From: Isoetes taiwanensis
Taxonomy: Eukaryota; Streptophyta; Lycopodiopsida; Isoetales; Isoetaceae
Length of the DNA stretch: 64,000 nt
Assembly (NCBI GenBank): GCA_021234155.1
Contig: JAJEKV010000026.1
Location: forward strand, 932,001 to 996,000
Direction of reading: 5' to 3'
The translations under genes were made by a program, and so were the position numbers. The notes beneath the pieces are model-generated. The model ran no database searches, was not told where the DNA came from, and worked only from the letters and a program-made list of their open reading frames with translations. Positions 50,314 to 61,206 of the stretch are shown in pieces. Position 1 is the stretch's first letter. Every line of letters begins with the position of its first letter.

Positions 50314-50638
50314 GTGCTCCAAAACTATTATAATACCTTGGCTATTTTCAATAACTCAATAAATTTCTAAATAAAATGCTTTTATAGCATATATAATTAT
50401 ATTACATTATGCTACATATTCTAAACGAGGTGCACCCTGGACTACCACAGTCGTCGGATCTGTCAATCCTATGGCCCAGACTGTATGTTAGAGCTTCTTG
50501 ACACCTCTCGTTTCGATTATGCTCAATTATGATTGGGGACGCCTATGATTTTAAGATGTCGAATACGAGTTTGCCTAAGGTTTTGATGGTATATCGAGCC
50601 TCTATACGGTTTGGCTTAAGCTTTTAGAATATGAAATA

Positions 50639-50712
50639 CGGGGATTCGAACCTCTACCAAAATAACTCAATGTCCTAATACGACTACTTTAACCAATCTA
50701 ACCAGTGAGCTA
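50639..50712 (-). mobile_element. tRNA-derived SINE or tRNA relic
   Basis: On the minus strand TAGCTCACTGGTTAGA (50712 downward) resembles a pol III box A. GGTTCGAATCCCCG (50652-50639) matches box B. No anticodon arm can be drawn between them, and the ~60-bp spacing suits a SINE head or decayed tRNA. The 3' body is not defined. Confidence 0.5.
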
Positions 50713-51005
50713 ATGTGACTATTTTTTATCTTAAATCTATGTTTTTTTTTATAATAACCCATTGAATTGTTTTAGGGATATGGTCTATGGTTTCAAGAAT
50801 TCTATCTATATCAAATCCCCCTGGAACCCCCTGTTATTTTGCTACATATTAGTTAGTCATGTTTCATTTTACTATATTCCCTTTTTTTTCTTAATGCTGC
50901 ATATTACATAACACATATTGCTACATGTTTTAGATGTCTTTTATATTCTCACGTCCGTTTTTTTTTTTATGGCCCGAAGGGCCAAAAATTTTTTTTAGTA
51001 TAATA

Positions 51006-51450
51006 ACCAACACATAACTACCATTGACATTAATTAATATAACCATTGAATCCAACACAATTAAATTAAAATCCCCCTTAAACCCCCTTTGGTTTGGGTG
51101 CATATTCACACGGGGGGTGACTCCGGGCATCGAGAGCTGTCGGATTGGCATATTCGCCCCTTATTCCTTAATCTACACCATACGTAAAGTTCCTCATTTG
51201 TGGGGTATGCAAGTACAAGATTTGCTATACTGTATAACAAGATTTGCAAAATACTATAAGATTTCAACCGGAATACTATATGGTGTTGATTTCGTACGTG
51301 CAAAATACAATTATGAGGGCTCTCGCTGCCCTACGTCACCCCCCGTGTGAATATGCACCCAAACCAAAGGGGGTTTAAGGGGGATTTTAATTTAATTGTG
51401 TTGGATTCAATGGTTATATTAATTAATGTCAATGGTAGTTATGTGTTGGT
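51006..51450. mobile_element. TIR element with perfect 116-bp inverted repeats
   Basis: Positions 51006-51121 are the exact reverse complement of 51335-51450: every base I compared matches and there are no gaps. The interior is 213 bp without a convincing ORF. The ends read ACCAACACATAACTACC / GGTAGTTATGTGTTGGT. The right end is followed by a second AGTTATGTGT, and no clean target duplication was found. Perfect arms imply recent insertion, or arm homogenisation. Confidence 0.85.
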
Positions 51451-53625
51451 AGTTATGTGTTTACTAAGAAAAGCATCACCAGTATCACATCACCAGTATC
51501 ACAATGACAAGTGGCAAACAAAGCACGAATGAGAAGAAAATATTAAAAAAGATTACCTGTGAACCAACACCAAGTTTAAAGAAAAACTGAGCCATAGCTG
51601 TAGAAAGTTTGCTTTTCATTTAGAGTGATTGCAACTGTTGTAGCTATTGAAGAAACGACAAACAAAACCTTCTTAACTATGATAATGTGAAGGTAATGGA
51701 ATTGGTCTGCCATTTGCTTTTTATCAGATGGGTTGTTCTTGGCTACTGCCAATCACAGAAGCCATCAAATAGGGAATGGCATTTAAATTACTTCCAATTA
51801 CCCTCAGATAAGATGATAATAACTCCAGCTGAAAATTAAAGCTTGTAAGCTACTCTTTAGCATTCTAAAGAGTAGCACATATAAACACATGGGAAAGAAG
51901 AACAACCAGAATTCAACCTCAAATGTCATGCAACAAATCAGAATTTCGTAAGGAAAACATTTGCAAGAACCGAGCATAAATTTTTGCAGAGCTTCTCTTG
52001 AATGCTTTTGATGTCTGCTGTAAGGGCCTAATGCAGCAAGAACCCAGCATAAAATTATATTGAGCTTCTCCACATTGCTTTCAAAGTCCGCAAGGACATA
52101 AAATCGGGAAAGAGCCTCTAAACCTCCATTAAAGAATGTGAAATAGTTTTTCAAGAAGAAATGCCAAAAAAACCTAGAGCATGATTTCTAGACAATTAAA
52201 GCTCATTCCTGAGATTAATAGAATACTTGAGTACTTGTAAGGCAGTCACCGTTCATTCTTCGGCATCTTCACTACAAAAGTAGACTGCATAGGAATATCA
52301 TGTAAGGGTTAAGATACAGAACCGATGCTATATTCTGGCAATCAATAAGCCTTTCTGAATCTGTATTAGATATGGTATTGAAATATTCATCCTTGACTGC
52401 AATCATACTGCAGCTGTACTCAACCCAACATGCTACCATTTTCATCATCTTCTTCTTCTTCTATAGAGTTGCAGGAATTTGAGGTACAATAATGAAGCAC
52501 TTCATGTTCATGAGGCTGCAGAGCAGAATTTTACAAGCCTGTTAACATAGCAGAACCATGTCCTCATTGTTTTGTAAACTATACACAGCGAAATGCAATT
52601 CATAAAATGCATATATGTAATACATATTCTTCTGTTAATGACAGAGTGGAAATGGATGGCTGAAGGAGTACAGTTCGCACTAAAGTCAGGGCTTTCAATT
52701 TCCTCACAATTTCCTCACATTGAGTTTCTCCAGAAGTTAACTTTTGGTACAATGAATAGGTCAGAAATGAGAGCATGTTTAAAGGCATCGTAGGCATATC
52801 AAAGAAACAAAGATCAGTACAACAAAGGCATGTCTTTAGAACTCCCTACTCCAGCTCAAATATTTGATGTTTGGAGCCTTCAATTTCAAGCTTTGACAAG
52901 TAGTTTAATTTGATCAGAGATGGGTAATCACTCAAAAGCACTTGCTAAAGCTCCATTGACTTTTTATAAAATTGGTAGGAAAAACTATAAACAATCATGT
53001 CCCCATGGAATTAAACTGCCTGGATTCTTTTAAGGTAAGATGACACAAATAGGCATTAACTTACATGAATTTGTAGACCACCTGCATGTTGTACGTCCTT
53101 CAAAGGTTTCAATTAACACTGACAAACTCGATGGCCCAGAACCTTCATGCATTAAGCCTTTATATTGGGCTGCACTGAAAGGACACGTCACAATCTGACG
53201 AGCACTAACATTTTCTTGGCAAAATTTATTTTACAGTTGACATATGCAATGTTGACATGTTTTTATCTTGAATTTTTAAGACATGAAGCCCCTCATTAGA
53301 ACTTCATATTCTTGGCATCAGCTTTAGCAGATAGCAGAATGCTTGAATGTAAGTTCAAAAATGCAATGTGAAATTATGTCACAATAACATGGAACTAAGG
53401 ACAATTTTGCATATAATTTTTGAAGATGGCCGCCTTCATGACCTACTATGAGTCAACTATTTTACCAGAATTAGAAATAATGTTGCAAGATAAAGATTTC
53501 TAGATTGCTTCTTTCTTTGCTACAAGATAACAACAGCATTAAGATTAACAGCTAGCGATTGAAAGCTTCATAATGAGGGATCACTACCATCCAATCCTAA
53601 GCTATGATCTTCTATTTCCTCTGTA
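51451..53625. other. Non-coding stretch
   Basis: AT-rich with no supported gene. A short CTTCTTCTT run lies near 52449. Frames are short and lack recognisable motifs. Confidence 0.5.
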
Positions 53626-53639
53626 TTGTTTATTTTCAG

Positions 53640-53823
53640 GGCAGTAGTCAAACCGAGGGATTATGCTAACGTGGTTGCACTTAGAGAAAACCCACTTGAT
53701 ATTTTACGGCACTACAGTCAGCAGAGACAGCATGGGAATAATCGCATTATTGACAGCAGGCTCTGGTCTAGCGGCAACCGAAGTCTCAACGGCGGTAATA
53801 GATCTGTAGCTCGCTACCTGTAA
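53640..53823 (+). CDS. Possible terminal exon, unknown protein
   Basis: After the acceptor-like TTTATTTTCAG the frame reads AVVKPRDYANVVALRENPLD and runs to a stop about 60 codons on, ending SLNGGNRSVARYL. Codon use looks more gene-like than its surroundings. I could not find upstream exons and do not recognise the family. Confidence 0.3.
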
Positions 53824-54095
53824 TAGATCTATAGAATGCTATCATTTGTTGAGCATGGATATGGTAACTAATGTTTAGCATGCCGGAAGTAACCAAGCTC
53901 AAATGCATAAGAGAAAATGTAAAAGAATAGATACATACCGAATGCGTAGTCTATGGTAAGGAGGTTTATGAACTTTCTTTTGCAAAAAGATCATGATGTA
54001 GGATCAGCCCTTGAACATCCAGAGATAAGAAGAACTCTGGGCTCGACCACCAATGCCCCGTTAAAAAAAGGTCGGAATAAGGAAGAAACGAAAAG

Positions 54096-54418
54096 GCATT
54101 ATTAGTGACCTTTTTCATCTCGGCGCCTTTTTTAGCCAATTTTTTTAATTTCTCTAGCAATGGTGGAAATTACTGCCACATCAAATTTTAATGAGGTGGA
54201 CATGCTACATGGATCGGCTAAAATTGCAAGGAAGGTTGTAGGCTTGGTTAGTGACCTTTTTCACCTCGGCGCCTTTTTTAGCCAATTTTTTTAATTTCTC
54301 TAGCCGTAGATGCTAGAAAAAAGGAATCTAATGGTGGAAATTACTGCCACATCAAATTTTAATGAGGTGGACATGCTAAGTGGATAGGCTAAAATTGCAA
54401 GGAAGGTTGTAGGCTTGG
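54096..54418. repeat. Two-copy tandem repeat (about 150 bp)
   Basis: The unit from TTAGTGACCTTTTTCAxCTC to GGAAGGTTGTAGGCTTGG occurs at about 54100-54248 and 54248-54418. The second copy has a 28-bp insertion (CGTAGATGCTAGAAAAAAGG..). It abuts the large palindrome. Confidence 0.88.
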
Positions 54419-54442
54419 TTAGGCTGGCGTGCTAAAAAAAAA

Positions 54443-55115
54443 GTTTGATGCATATTAAGGATGCAAATGGCGTGCATCCTTAGCATGGTCTGCTTTACCA
54501 AATGCATGTTGAGGATGCAAATGGCGCCATGGTGCCATTTGCATTCACTAGCATGCATTTGGTCTGCTATATCAAATGCATGCTGAGGATGCATTCACTA
54601 GCATGCATTTGGTCTGCTATATCAAATGCATGCTGAGGATGCAAATGGCGCCTTGGCGCCATTGCATCATCAACATGCTTAGAAATGGCATTGAGGATGC
54701 AAATGGGGCCATTTGCACCCGCAACGCCAAAAAAAAATAATAATAGTGAAAAACAAAATTAAAAAAAGAAAAAAAAAGGGCGCTGCAGGTGCAAATGGCG
54801 CCATGGCACTATTTGCACCTGCAGTGCCTAATTATTATTATTATTTTTTATTTTTTTATTTTTTTTTTTTTTTGGTGCTACGGGTGCAAATGGCTCCATG
54901 GCGCCATTTGCATCCTCAATGCCATTTCTAAGCATGCTGATGATGCAATGGCGCCATTTGCATCCTCAGCATGGATTTGATATAGCAGACCAAATGCATG
55001 CTTGTGAATGCAAATGGCGCCATGGCGCCATTGCATCCTCTGTCAGCATGCATTTGGTAAAGCAGACCATGCTAAGGATGCATGCCATTTGCATCCTCAA
55101 TATGCATCAGACAAA
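54443..55115. repeat. Large compound palindrome (about 670 bp)
   Basis: The outer arms GTTTGATGCATATTAAGGAT.. and ..CCTCAATATGCATCAGACAAAC pair. Pairing continues inward through GCATGGTCTGCTTTACCAAATGCATG and its complement. Each arm also contains short palindromic units built on GCAAATGGCGCCATGGCGCC. The centre is an A-rich/T-rich pair around CTGCAGGTGCAAATGGCGCC. This is likely a foldback/MITE cluster formed by nested insertions. Confidence 0.8.
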
Positions 55116-56173
55116 CATATATTCAAGAAACTGGTGCTATTTGACTAGGAAAACTCAAAAATCAAGTAAAAGAAGACCTACCTTTGCCTTGAAGACTTGC
55201 CTTCATGATTCCTGACATCTTTAGTGTCTAGAATGATGAAAAAAAAGGCGTTAGGCACTGGCACTGGTGCTGGCACTAGGCGCTAGGCCATCTAGCAGCA
55301 GGCACTGGCGCTAGGTCCAATAGGCGGGTACCCTATGATTTCTGTTTTTTTTTCCTGTATTTTTATTTCTGGGTAATTTTTGGTTTCCCTATTCTAAACG
55401 GCGCCGCCCAAACCTATCCTAATGGAAGTTTCTTGAAGCATTCCAGCCATGGCTCATTCCGGCATTGTCCACTTTTGCCTTCTTCTTTGTCGTCATTACT
55501 GTTGCTGCATCTGATAAGAAAACTTCTGGCTGCTCATCATGCTCTGGTGGAATCCCTGGTGCCTTTCCAGGTCAAACACTGTTTCTGGAATGCAGCCTGC
55601 CGAAGCATCGAGATTTTTTTGTCCCTGGCTATGGCTATGGCGTTGCCCACCTCCTGTCTACCGGAATCCTGCTCGCGCAGTTGTGTCTCAGAAAGCTACT
55701 CCGGCAGATGTATCTATGAGCTGTTCTTCGCACCCAGAAGCTTCAAACATCTAGAAATATGCGTCGGATCTAGCGTAAGATCTTCCCCGTGAGAGCTTCA
55801 GTAGCGAATGACTAAATCTTATCTGGGATTAATTGACTATCGAGTTCTCAAAGCAAGGTAATGTTCTTTGAATTCTTGGCCTGCTAATATAGCAAAATAT
55901 GGCAACACATTTGTTTCTATTTAGCAGTAGCCCCTTGAATATTGCAGATTGTCTTTATGCTTTCATCTAACAGTGGTTTATGAACGTTTAATTTCAGGTA
56001 GTGGTATTCAAGCTGTGAAACCTTGCCATTGCCGGATTTCTGCCAGGGCCATAGCTGAAGGTTAAGATCTCCGCCAGAATTTGCAAAACTGCCGATCATC
56101 GCCGCTCTGTAAACCTCCGCCGGAATGCTATGTTACTCTGTTTTCAGAACAATCTTGCTGACATGGATAATAT
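55116..56173. other. Mostly non-coding stretch
   Basis: It contains GGCACTGGCGCTAGGC-like short repeats (55246-55315) and the weak ORF at 55465. Otherwise nothing is recognised. Confidence 0.45.
55465..55719 (+). CDS. Small ORF with signal-peptide-like N-terminus
   Basis: The 84-codon frame begins MSTFAFFFVVITVAASDKK, which looks like a secretion signal with cleavage near VAA-S. A Cys/Ser/Gly patch (SGCSSCSGG) and an aromatic PGYGYG segment follow. The frame is open upstream to about 55440. The family is not recognised. It may be a remnant of a small secreted protein gene or chance. Confidence 0.25.
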   Translation: MSTFAFFFVVITVAASDKKTSGCSSCSGGIPGAFPGQTLFLECSLPKHRDFFVPGYGYGVAHLLSTGILLAQLCLRKLLRQMYL

Positions 56174-56207
56174 GCCACGTGTCCGGAAATTATAAAGTAC
56201 ACGTGGC
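56174..56207. promoter_or_regulatory. Inverted pair of G-boxes
   Basis: GCCACGTGT and ACACGTGGC form a perfect 9-bp inverted repeat around 16 bases that include a TATAAAG motif. No gene start is evident nearby, so the function is unknown. Confidence 0.4.
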
Positions 56208-56218
56208 TTACGTTTTGT

Positions 56219-56340
56219 AACGTGCCACCAATCGGTGGTTTCCAGCTGAAACCAGCTGGCGGCGCCACCACTTGCGACTCCGCCAGTCGTGGGCGTCACC
56301 AGCCGGTTTCCAGCTGGAAACCACCTCTTGGCGGCACGTT
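56219..56340. mobile_element. Foldback element (122 bp)
   Basis: The ends AACGTGCCACCAATCGGTGG.. and ..CCACCTCTTGGCGGCACGTT are complementary. The arms also pair through GGTTTCCAGCTG / CAGCTGGAAACC. A diverged relative lies at about 44400-44455. Confidence 0.7.
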
Positions 56341-56666
56341 TCTAAATACAAAACAATACTGGTGGCGCCGCTTAAGCTCCGCCACGAACAAAAGTTTCCA
56401 GAGTGTAAACAAAAACTGGAATCCATGAGGAAAAAAGTCCCTCCCATTGTTTACCCTAATTTTATCCTCAGAAGTGCATGAACCAAGCATGAGGACCACA
56501 TGCATTGATATCGTGACGTTGTTGTTATTCATAAACGACTTTGCAGGTCAAGGTCGATTTGAAAAACTATATACCATTTTTGCACCCTTCCAAGCTCCAC
56601 TCGTTTGATCCTTCGAACAAAACCTTTTGTCATTTGCAGACATGGACAGGCCTACCGCTCTGCTCA

Positions 56667-57005
56667 CGCTACTAGAGAATGGGCTGTTTGCGACGTTGGT
56701 TTGCGGTATATTTGAAACATCCACGTCGCAAAATTCGCGCGCGTTCTAATGACGTCACGCAAAATTCAAAAAACGTCGCAGGTGCAACGTCCCACATCTG
56801 CTGATGAAACGTTTGGTCAGACGTCGCAAAAGTATCCTATGTGGCAGCTGACATGGCAATGTGACCGTTAAAAGTTAAGCGACGTGTCACGTCGCAGGTT
56901 CAACTTGTGACGTCGCATGTGAAACATGTTACATTGCATATTGTACGCGCCATGTCACATTTGTGACGTGACGCGTCGCAAGTGAAACGTCACGTTTGCG
57001 ACGTC
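56667..57005 (-). mobile_element. CACTA-type subterminal region
   Basis: It begins CGCTACTAGAGAATGGGC, close to the CACTACTAGA ends of plant En/Spm elements. At least ten copies of GCGACGT or ACGTCGC follow in both orientations, like the subterminal repeats bound by CACTA transposase. It is the 3' end for the minus-strand CACTA coding parts at 57.2-62 kb. Confidence 0.7.
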
Positions 57006-57241
57006 TGATATGATTTAAAAAAAGAAAAAATCCCGAGACACTTTTTCCCCTCATTTGTGGAGGAGTTTTCGTGCGCCTAGGAGATCATTCTATTAGATCG
57101 TGAGATGGATCATAGTGCTCCTCATAGTCGTCCTGATCGTCGGGTGGAGCGCACCTTGAAGATTATAGAGGATGTTGTTTGCAGAAGAGAGCCAGAGAAT
57201 GAGCATCCTCTTTTGGGGGTAAGCTTCTTTTTAAATATTCA

Positions 57242-57975
57242 TCAATGATGCTCAACCTCTTCTATTTCATCATCATCCAATTGCAAAAGAAGCCTTGATT
57301 CATGTCTCTCTGTCTGATTTTCTCTATCGTCCTCTTCGTCAAAGTAATCATCAAATATCCGATGTTCTGGGCTATGCATTATTGGAGACCTCAACTGAAG
57401 GTCTTGATGGTCCTCTAATTGTGAATCATGCTCGTGATCAATGATTTCTTCCACTGGGTTGATCAACTCCAACTCGTGAGGAAGCGGGAGTCTATCAGTT
57501 GACGATCCTTGTGTCTCACAATTAGTACCATTGAGGATAAGCAGGGCAACAACTCTTCGAGAAGTTGATTGTGAATGAACCACTATCTGCCAGGATTATC
57601 ATGGAAAAAAACTTGCTTTACATGACTAGGGAATATAAAAGGCTCGTCCAGATCCCTTAAGACGTGTGAAGTATCTACCTCATAGAATCCAAAAGGATGT
57701 GCTCGAATGGTTCGATTTCTTCCTTGGGTTTGTGTTTTGAACCATTTGGCCTTCAGTACGTTCACATGGAATGAGCGAAAGTTCAAGTCCATGATTTTGG
57801 TAATAAATCCAACATACTCCACATTGCCATCAATAGGATTTACGTCGTTCGCACTGCATTGACTTCTTTGAAGAAAAGAAGCAATTATTCCAGAGTCAAA
57901 AGTGACATGACCTTTATCAACTTCCTCAATACGAAAGTGTTGTCCATATGCCCACATTGAAGAATGGTATCTTAT
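57242..57975 (-). pseudogene. CACTA protein, DUF4216 region (frameshifted)
   Basis: An exon probably starts at 57975 after a TTTGCAG acceptor. It carries the DUF4216 pattern: YVGFITKIMDLNF, VLKAKWFKT, then HPFGFYEVDTSHV and EPFIFPSHVKQVFFHDNPG. The frame stops near 57583. The downstream frame (IVVHSQSTSRRVVALL.., then an acidic tail DDDEIEEVEHH) probably continues the protein after a one-base shift. DUF4216 accompanies the transposase of plant CACTA elements. Its role is not established. Confidence 0.85.
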
Positions 57976-58383
57976 CTGCAAACAAGTGAGAAAGAGAAAC
58001 ATTACTCGTAAAACAAGATTGCGTATTAAACGGGAGCAAATCATTGAAACGGGAGCAAAAGGAATATTCCTTAAAGATTCCCTTTTTTTCCAAAAAAAGG
58101 AGCCAAAATGAGGTAAAAAAATTATTTTGGTCATAAAATTGCATTTTGACCCCCCCAAAATCACTCATTTTTTTGTGCAAAGAGAAAATTGACTATGTCA
58201 AAGTGACACTTTTTTCTAACAGTTAGAATTTACCTGAAGTGTGTTTTTAGAGAAAACCACTAATTTAAGTGTATGTTCTACACAACATTTTGTAAGCTTG
58301 AATTATATTCCAGAAAATGTACTTTTAGGGTACAATGTGTCATTTTTTAATGATGTAATATTTCAAAGTACCAAAATTGTAAT

Positions 58384-58840
58384 CCGGAATACACTTTTGC
58401 TATTCGAGGATAACAGAAGTGTATTCCGGAATACACTTTTGCTTTTCTTAAAAGTCAAAACGTATTCCAGAATACACTTTTGGTTTTGCTCGAAATCCAA
58501 AGTGTATTCCGGAATACACTTTTGTTGTACAAGTTTTTGAGACTCAACAGTAATCTTGGGGTTTTCCGGGTTTTCGACATTTTCAATGACCTCGCAACTT
58601 TTTTGTTTCAATTGAAGGGATTAGCGAAGGGATTAGCACAACTAGATTTTCTAGCATATTCAATTTATTTTGATGACCTTTCAATTGTTTTTATTGTTTT
58701 GTGTGGATACAGGGTTATGGTATTAAATAATAAAGGGATTTTAATTTTTTTGTTCTTAAGACCAGGGATACTGGATCTTGGTTTCAAATGATAAGAGGGA
58801 AATGTATTCCGGAATACACTTTGTATTCCAGAATACATTT
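58384..58840. repeat. Dispersed 18-bp palindromes (GTGTATTCCGGAATACAC)
   Basis: Perfect copies of the palindrome lie at 58419-58436 and 58502-58519. Near copies lie at about 58384, 58461, 58802 and 58822, usually followed by TTTTG. They are spaced irregularly over 450 bp. Confidence 0.85.
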
Positions 58841-59024
58841 TTTTTTTTCAGGAGGACAGAGACGTGTTTTTTTTGCTCTTTCTGCTCTGGCGATCTTTGT
58901 CTACGGAGCTTGCGCCACGATTTTATGCTCAGATTGGAAAAGGCTATGGCCTTGGCTAAAGCTTAAGCGAAGGCGCTGGCTAAGCATCTTTGAAAATCTT
59001 TTTTTGCAAAAATATGGGTCGGAT

Positions 59025-59215
59025 GTAGAATGCCAAAATATAGGGTCGGATGTAGCAGAATGAGATCGGATGCCAGAATCAGGTCGAATGTACAATCAGG
59101 TCGCATGTAGGGCAAAGAGTATTTTATAGGGTCGGATGCCAGAATCAGATGCCCGAATGTTGGATCATTCAGGTCGGATGCCAGAATCAGATGGTCTTAG
59201 ATGCCAGAATCGAGA
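59025..59215. repeat. Degenerate GGTCGGATG(C/T) repeats
   Basis: GGTCGGATGTAG and GGTCGGATGCCAGAATCAG-type units recur about ten times at irregular spacing. Confidence 0.8.
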
Positions 59216-59483
59216 AGCAAAGGACTGCTGGCTGATTGATTCATGGAGTTTCGGATATGGTGGAGCATGTCAAACAAGGTTGTTTTGGTGGCTATGGTGG
59301 CTATGCAGCAGCGAAGCTATGGTGCCTCTGGTATTTTATATGGCATGGTGGGCAAAATGGCTACAAAGTGGCCGGGGGTTATGGTGGCAGTGAGCATGTC
59401 GTCCAAAGTAAGTTGCATAGTTTTCTTTTCCTTTTTTTTAGACTAGATGAACAGGTCTGACCATTTGAAGCAAGGAGACATTT

Positions 59484-59705
59484 TTGATTTGCCCATGCTA
59501 TGTCCTCTATGTTTAAACTGGAGCTTCTTTTCGCGATTGTACATTGAAGCTTTGAATACTTGGTGAGAAATATGGTCTCGCCATGCTTTGATATTCTTGA
59601 TTTGCCCATGATGTGTCCTCTATGTTTAAACTGGAGCTTCTTTTCGCATTGTACATTGAAGCTTTGAAATAACAGCTGAGAAATATGGTCTGGCCATGCT
59701 TTGCA
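59484..59705. repeat. Two-copy tandem repeat (about 110 bp)
   Basis: TTGATTTGCCCATGxTxTGTCCTC.. through ..ATGGTCTxGCCATGCTTTG occurs at 59484-59591 and 59598-59702, differing mainly by small indels. Confidence 0.9.
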
Positions 59706-60594
59706 CTATAAAAAAGGACAGTGATGAATGAGAATTTTGCTGTATGAAACCTTGAAGCAGGAAAATGCTTTTGTGGTATCTCAGTTCCATCCCCATATTA
59801 TTGTAAGATATTTTCACATTTTCGTGTTTTTTTAGTTGCCATTGCTAACTTTTGTCAACATATTCTGTTAATTTTTAAGTGTTGATTTCATTATTCTATC
59901 ATTTCTTGCTGAGTCGTAGCATAGAGTTCTATTTTAAAGTAGGTTTGCATGACTATTCTTTCTAGCCAAGTTTAGCCAGTTGGTTGTATTTCTTTTTACT
60001 GACTGGAATTTTGCTTAGTTCTTTTTAGCTTTGAAGATCTTATGTTAACTGTTTGTGTACTAGATTGCAAGTTCTACTTCAGTTTTGAGAGCAATTCCTC
60101 TCAATATCTTTTCACCTTCCTTGAACTCTACGTCTGGAAGTGCTAAATATAAAGTCATAGAGTCGACGAGGATTTCATCAAATGAGCATGAGATTTTTAG
60201 TCACTGAAGTTGGCATGTAAAAAACATTATTAGCAGAAGAAGACCACAATGGCTCTGTTGCTATTTTAATGAACTGGAACTGAGGTTGGAAATGGAGCAG
60301 ATTCTGCATATTTCTATAGTAATATTTACATGAAATGTACGTGCCTTGAAAATAAAAATAAATAATACGAATTCTTATTATATTAAATGTCTACTAGGAG
60401 TGTGTCAAGGCAGGATGTGCATCAATGTTTTTATTAAACAGGGTCTCTAAATCGAAGGAAATAAATCCTTCACCAAATTCAAAGCATCAATCCATCCTAA
60501 AGCTTTGTCTGATCTTAGAACATGCTTTTTTGGGGTGCAATAGATGCTACCTTTAGATTTGAGCAACATCTGGCATGTTGAATGGCCTCTTATA

Positions 60595-60792
60595 CATAAG
60601 GTGTACTGCAAGGATTGGAAACATGGTTCCCAATTTGTATTCTGGAATAGCATAAGAGTGCAAGGTGCTATTCCGGAATAGCGCAAGACTTCAAGGCGTG
60701 GTGCAGGGATTTGAAATATGGCTCCCAATTTGTATTCTGGAATAGCGTAAGAGTGCAAGATCCTATTCCGGAATAACGTAAGAGTGCAAGAA
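60595..60792. repeat. Tandem repeats containing TATTCCGGAATA
   Basis: Units with CCCAATTTGTATTCTGGAAT..GCGTAAGAGTGCAAG and CTATTCCGGAATA repeat across the segment, with period near 90-115 bp. The core palindrome is shared with the 58.4-kb cluster. Confidence 0.8.
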
Positions 60793-61206
60793 ACTTTATG
60801 TTTACTTCTTCTTCATACCTTGCACTTCTCGTGTAATGTTCATACTTTAACTTGTGACCTTTCACAAATTCACCCCTTTTTGTCATGTCTTCACAATAAC
60901 CCGATGCGAACAAAAAAAAAATGTAGCTGAAATAGTGCATACTAAATCATACACCATAATGATCTTGGACTTAACCTCTAAAAATGCCATTTCAAGTGAT
61001 TTATATATTGATCCAGTAGTAAGAAAATAATTTTTTCTCTAAAATAGCACATTTTAAAATGTAATCACCATGATCTTCTGAACACAACCCCTAAAAACAC
61101 CATTTCAAATGGTTAGTACATTTTAGAGAAGGGAATCTTCAAACGGGAGTGCTGCAACACTCCCGTTTAATATGCAACTGTGTTGTAATTTTAAACATAA
61201 TACATA

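Larger units (their letters stand above)
57976..61206. other. Repeat-rich stretch inside the CACTA relic
   Basis: Between DUF4216 and DUF4218 lie about 3.2 kb without supported genes. They contain the palindromic, tandem and duplicated repeats listed separately. A glycine-rich frame (GGYGGY) at 59286-59395 is short and unassigned. Confidence 0.55.

Noticed and set aside
59236-59460. Glycine-rich protein gene (GGYGGY frame)
   Set aside because: Short and overlapping in two frames, with no upstream signal peptide or splice support.
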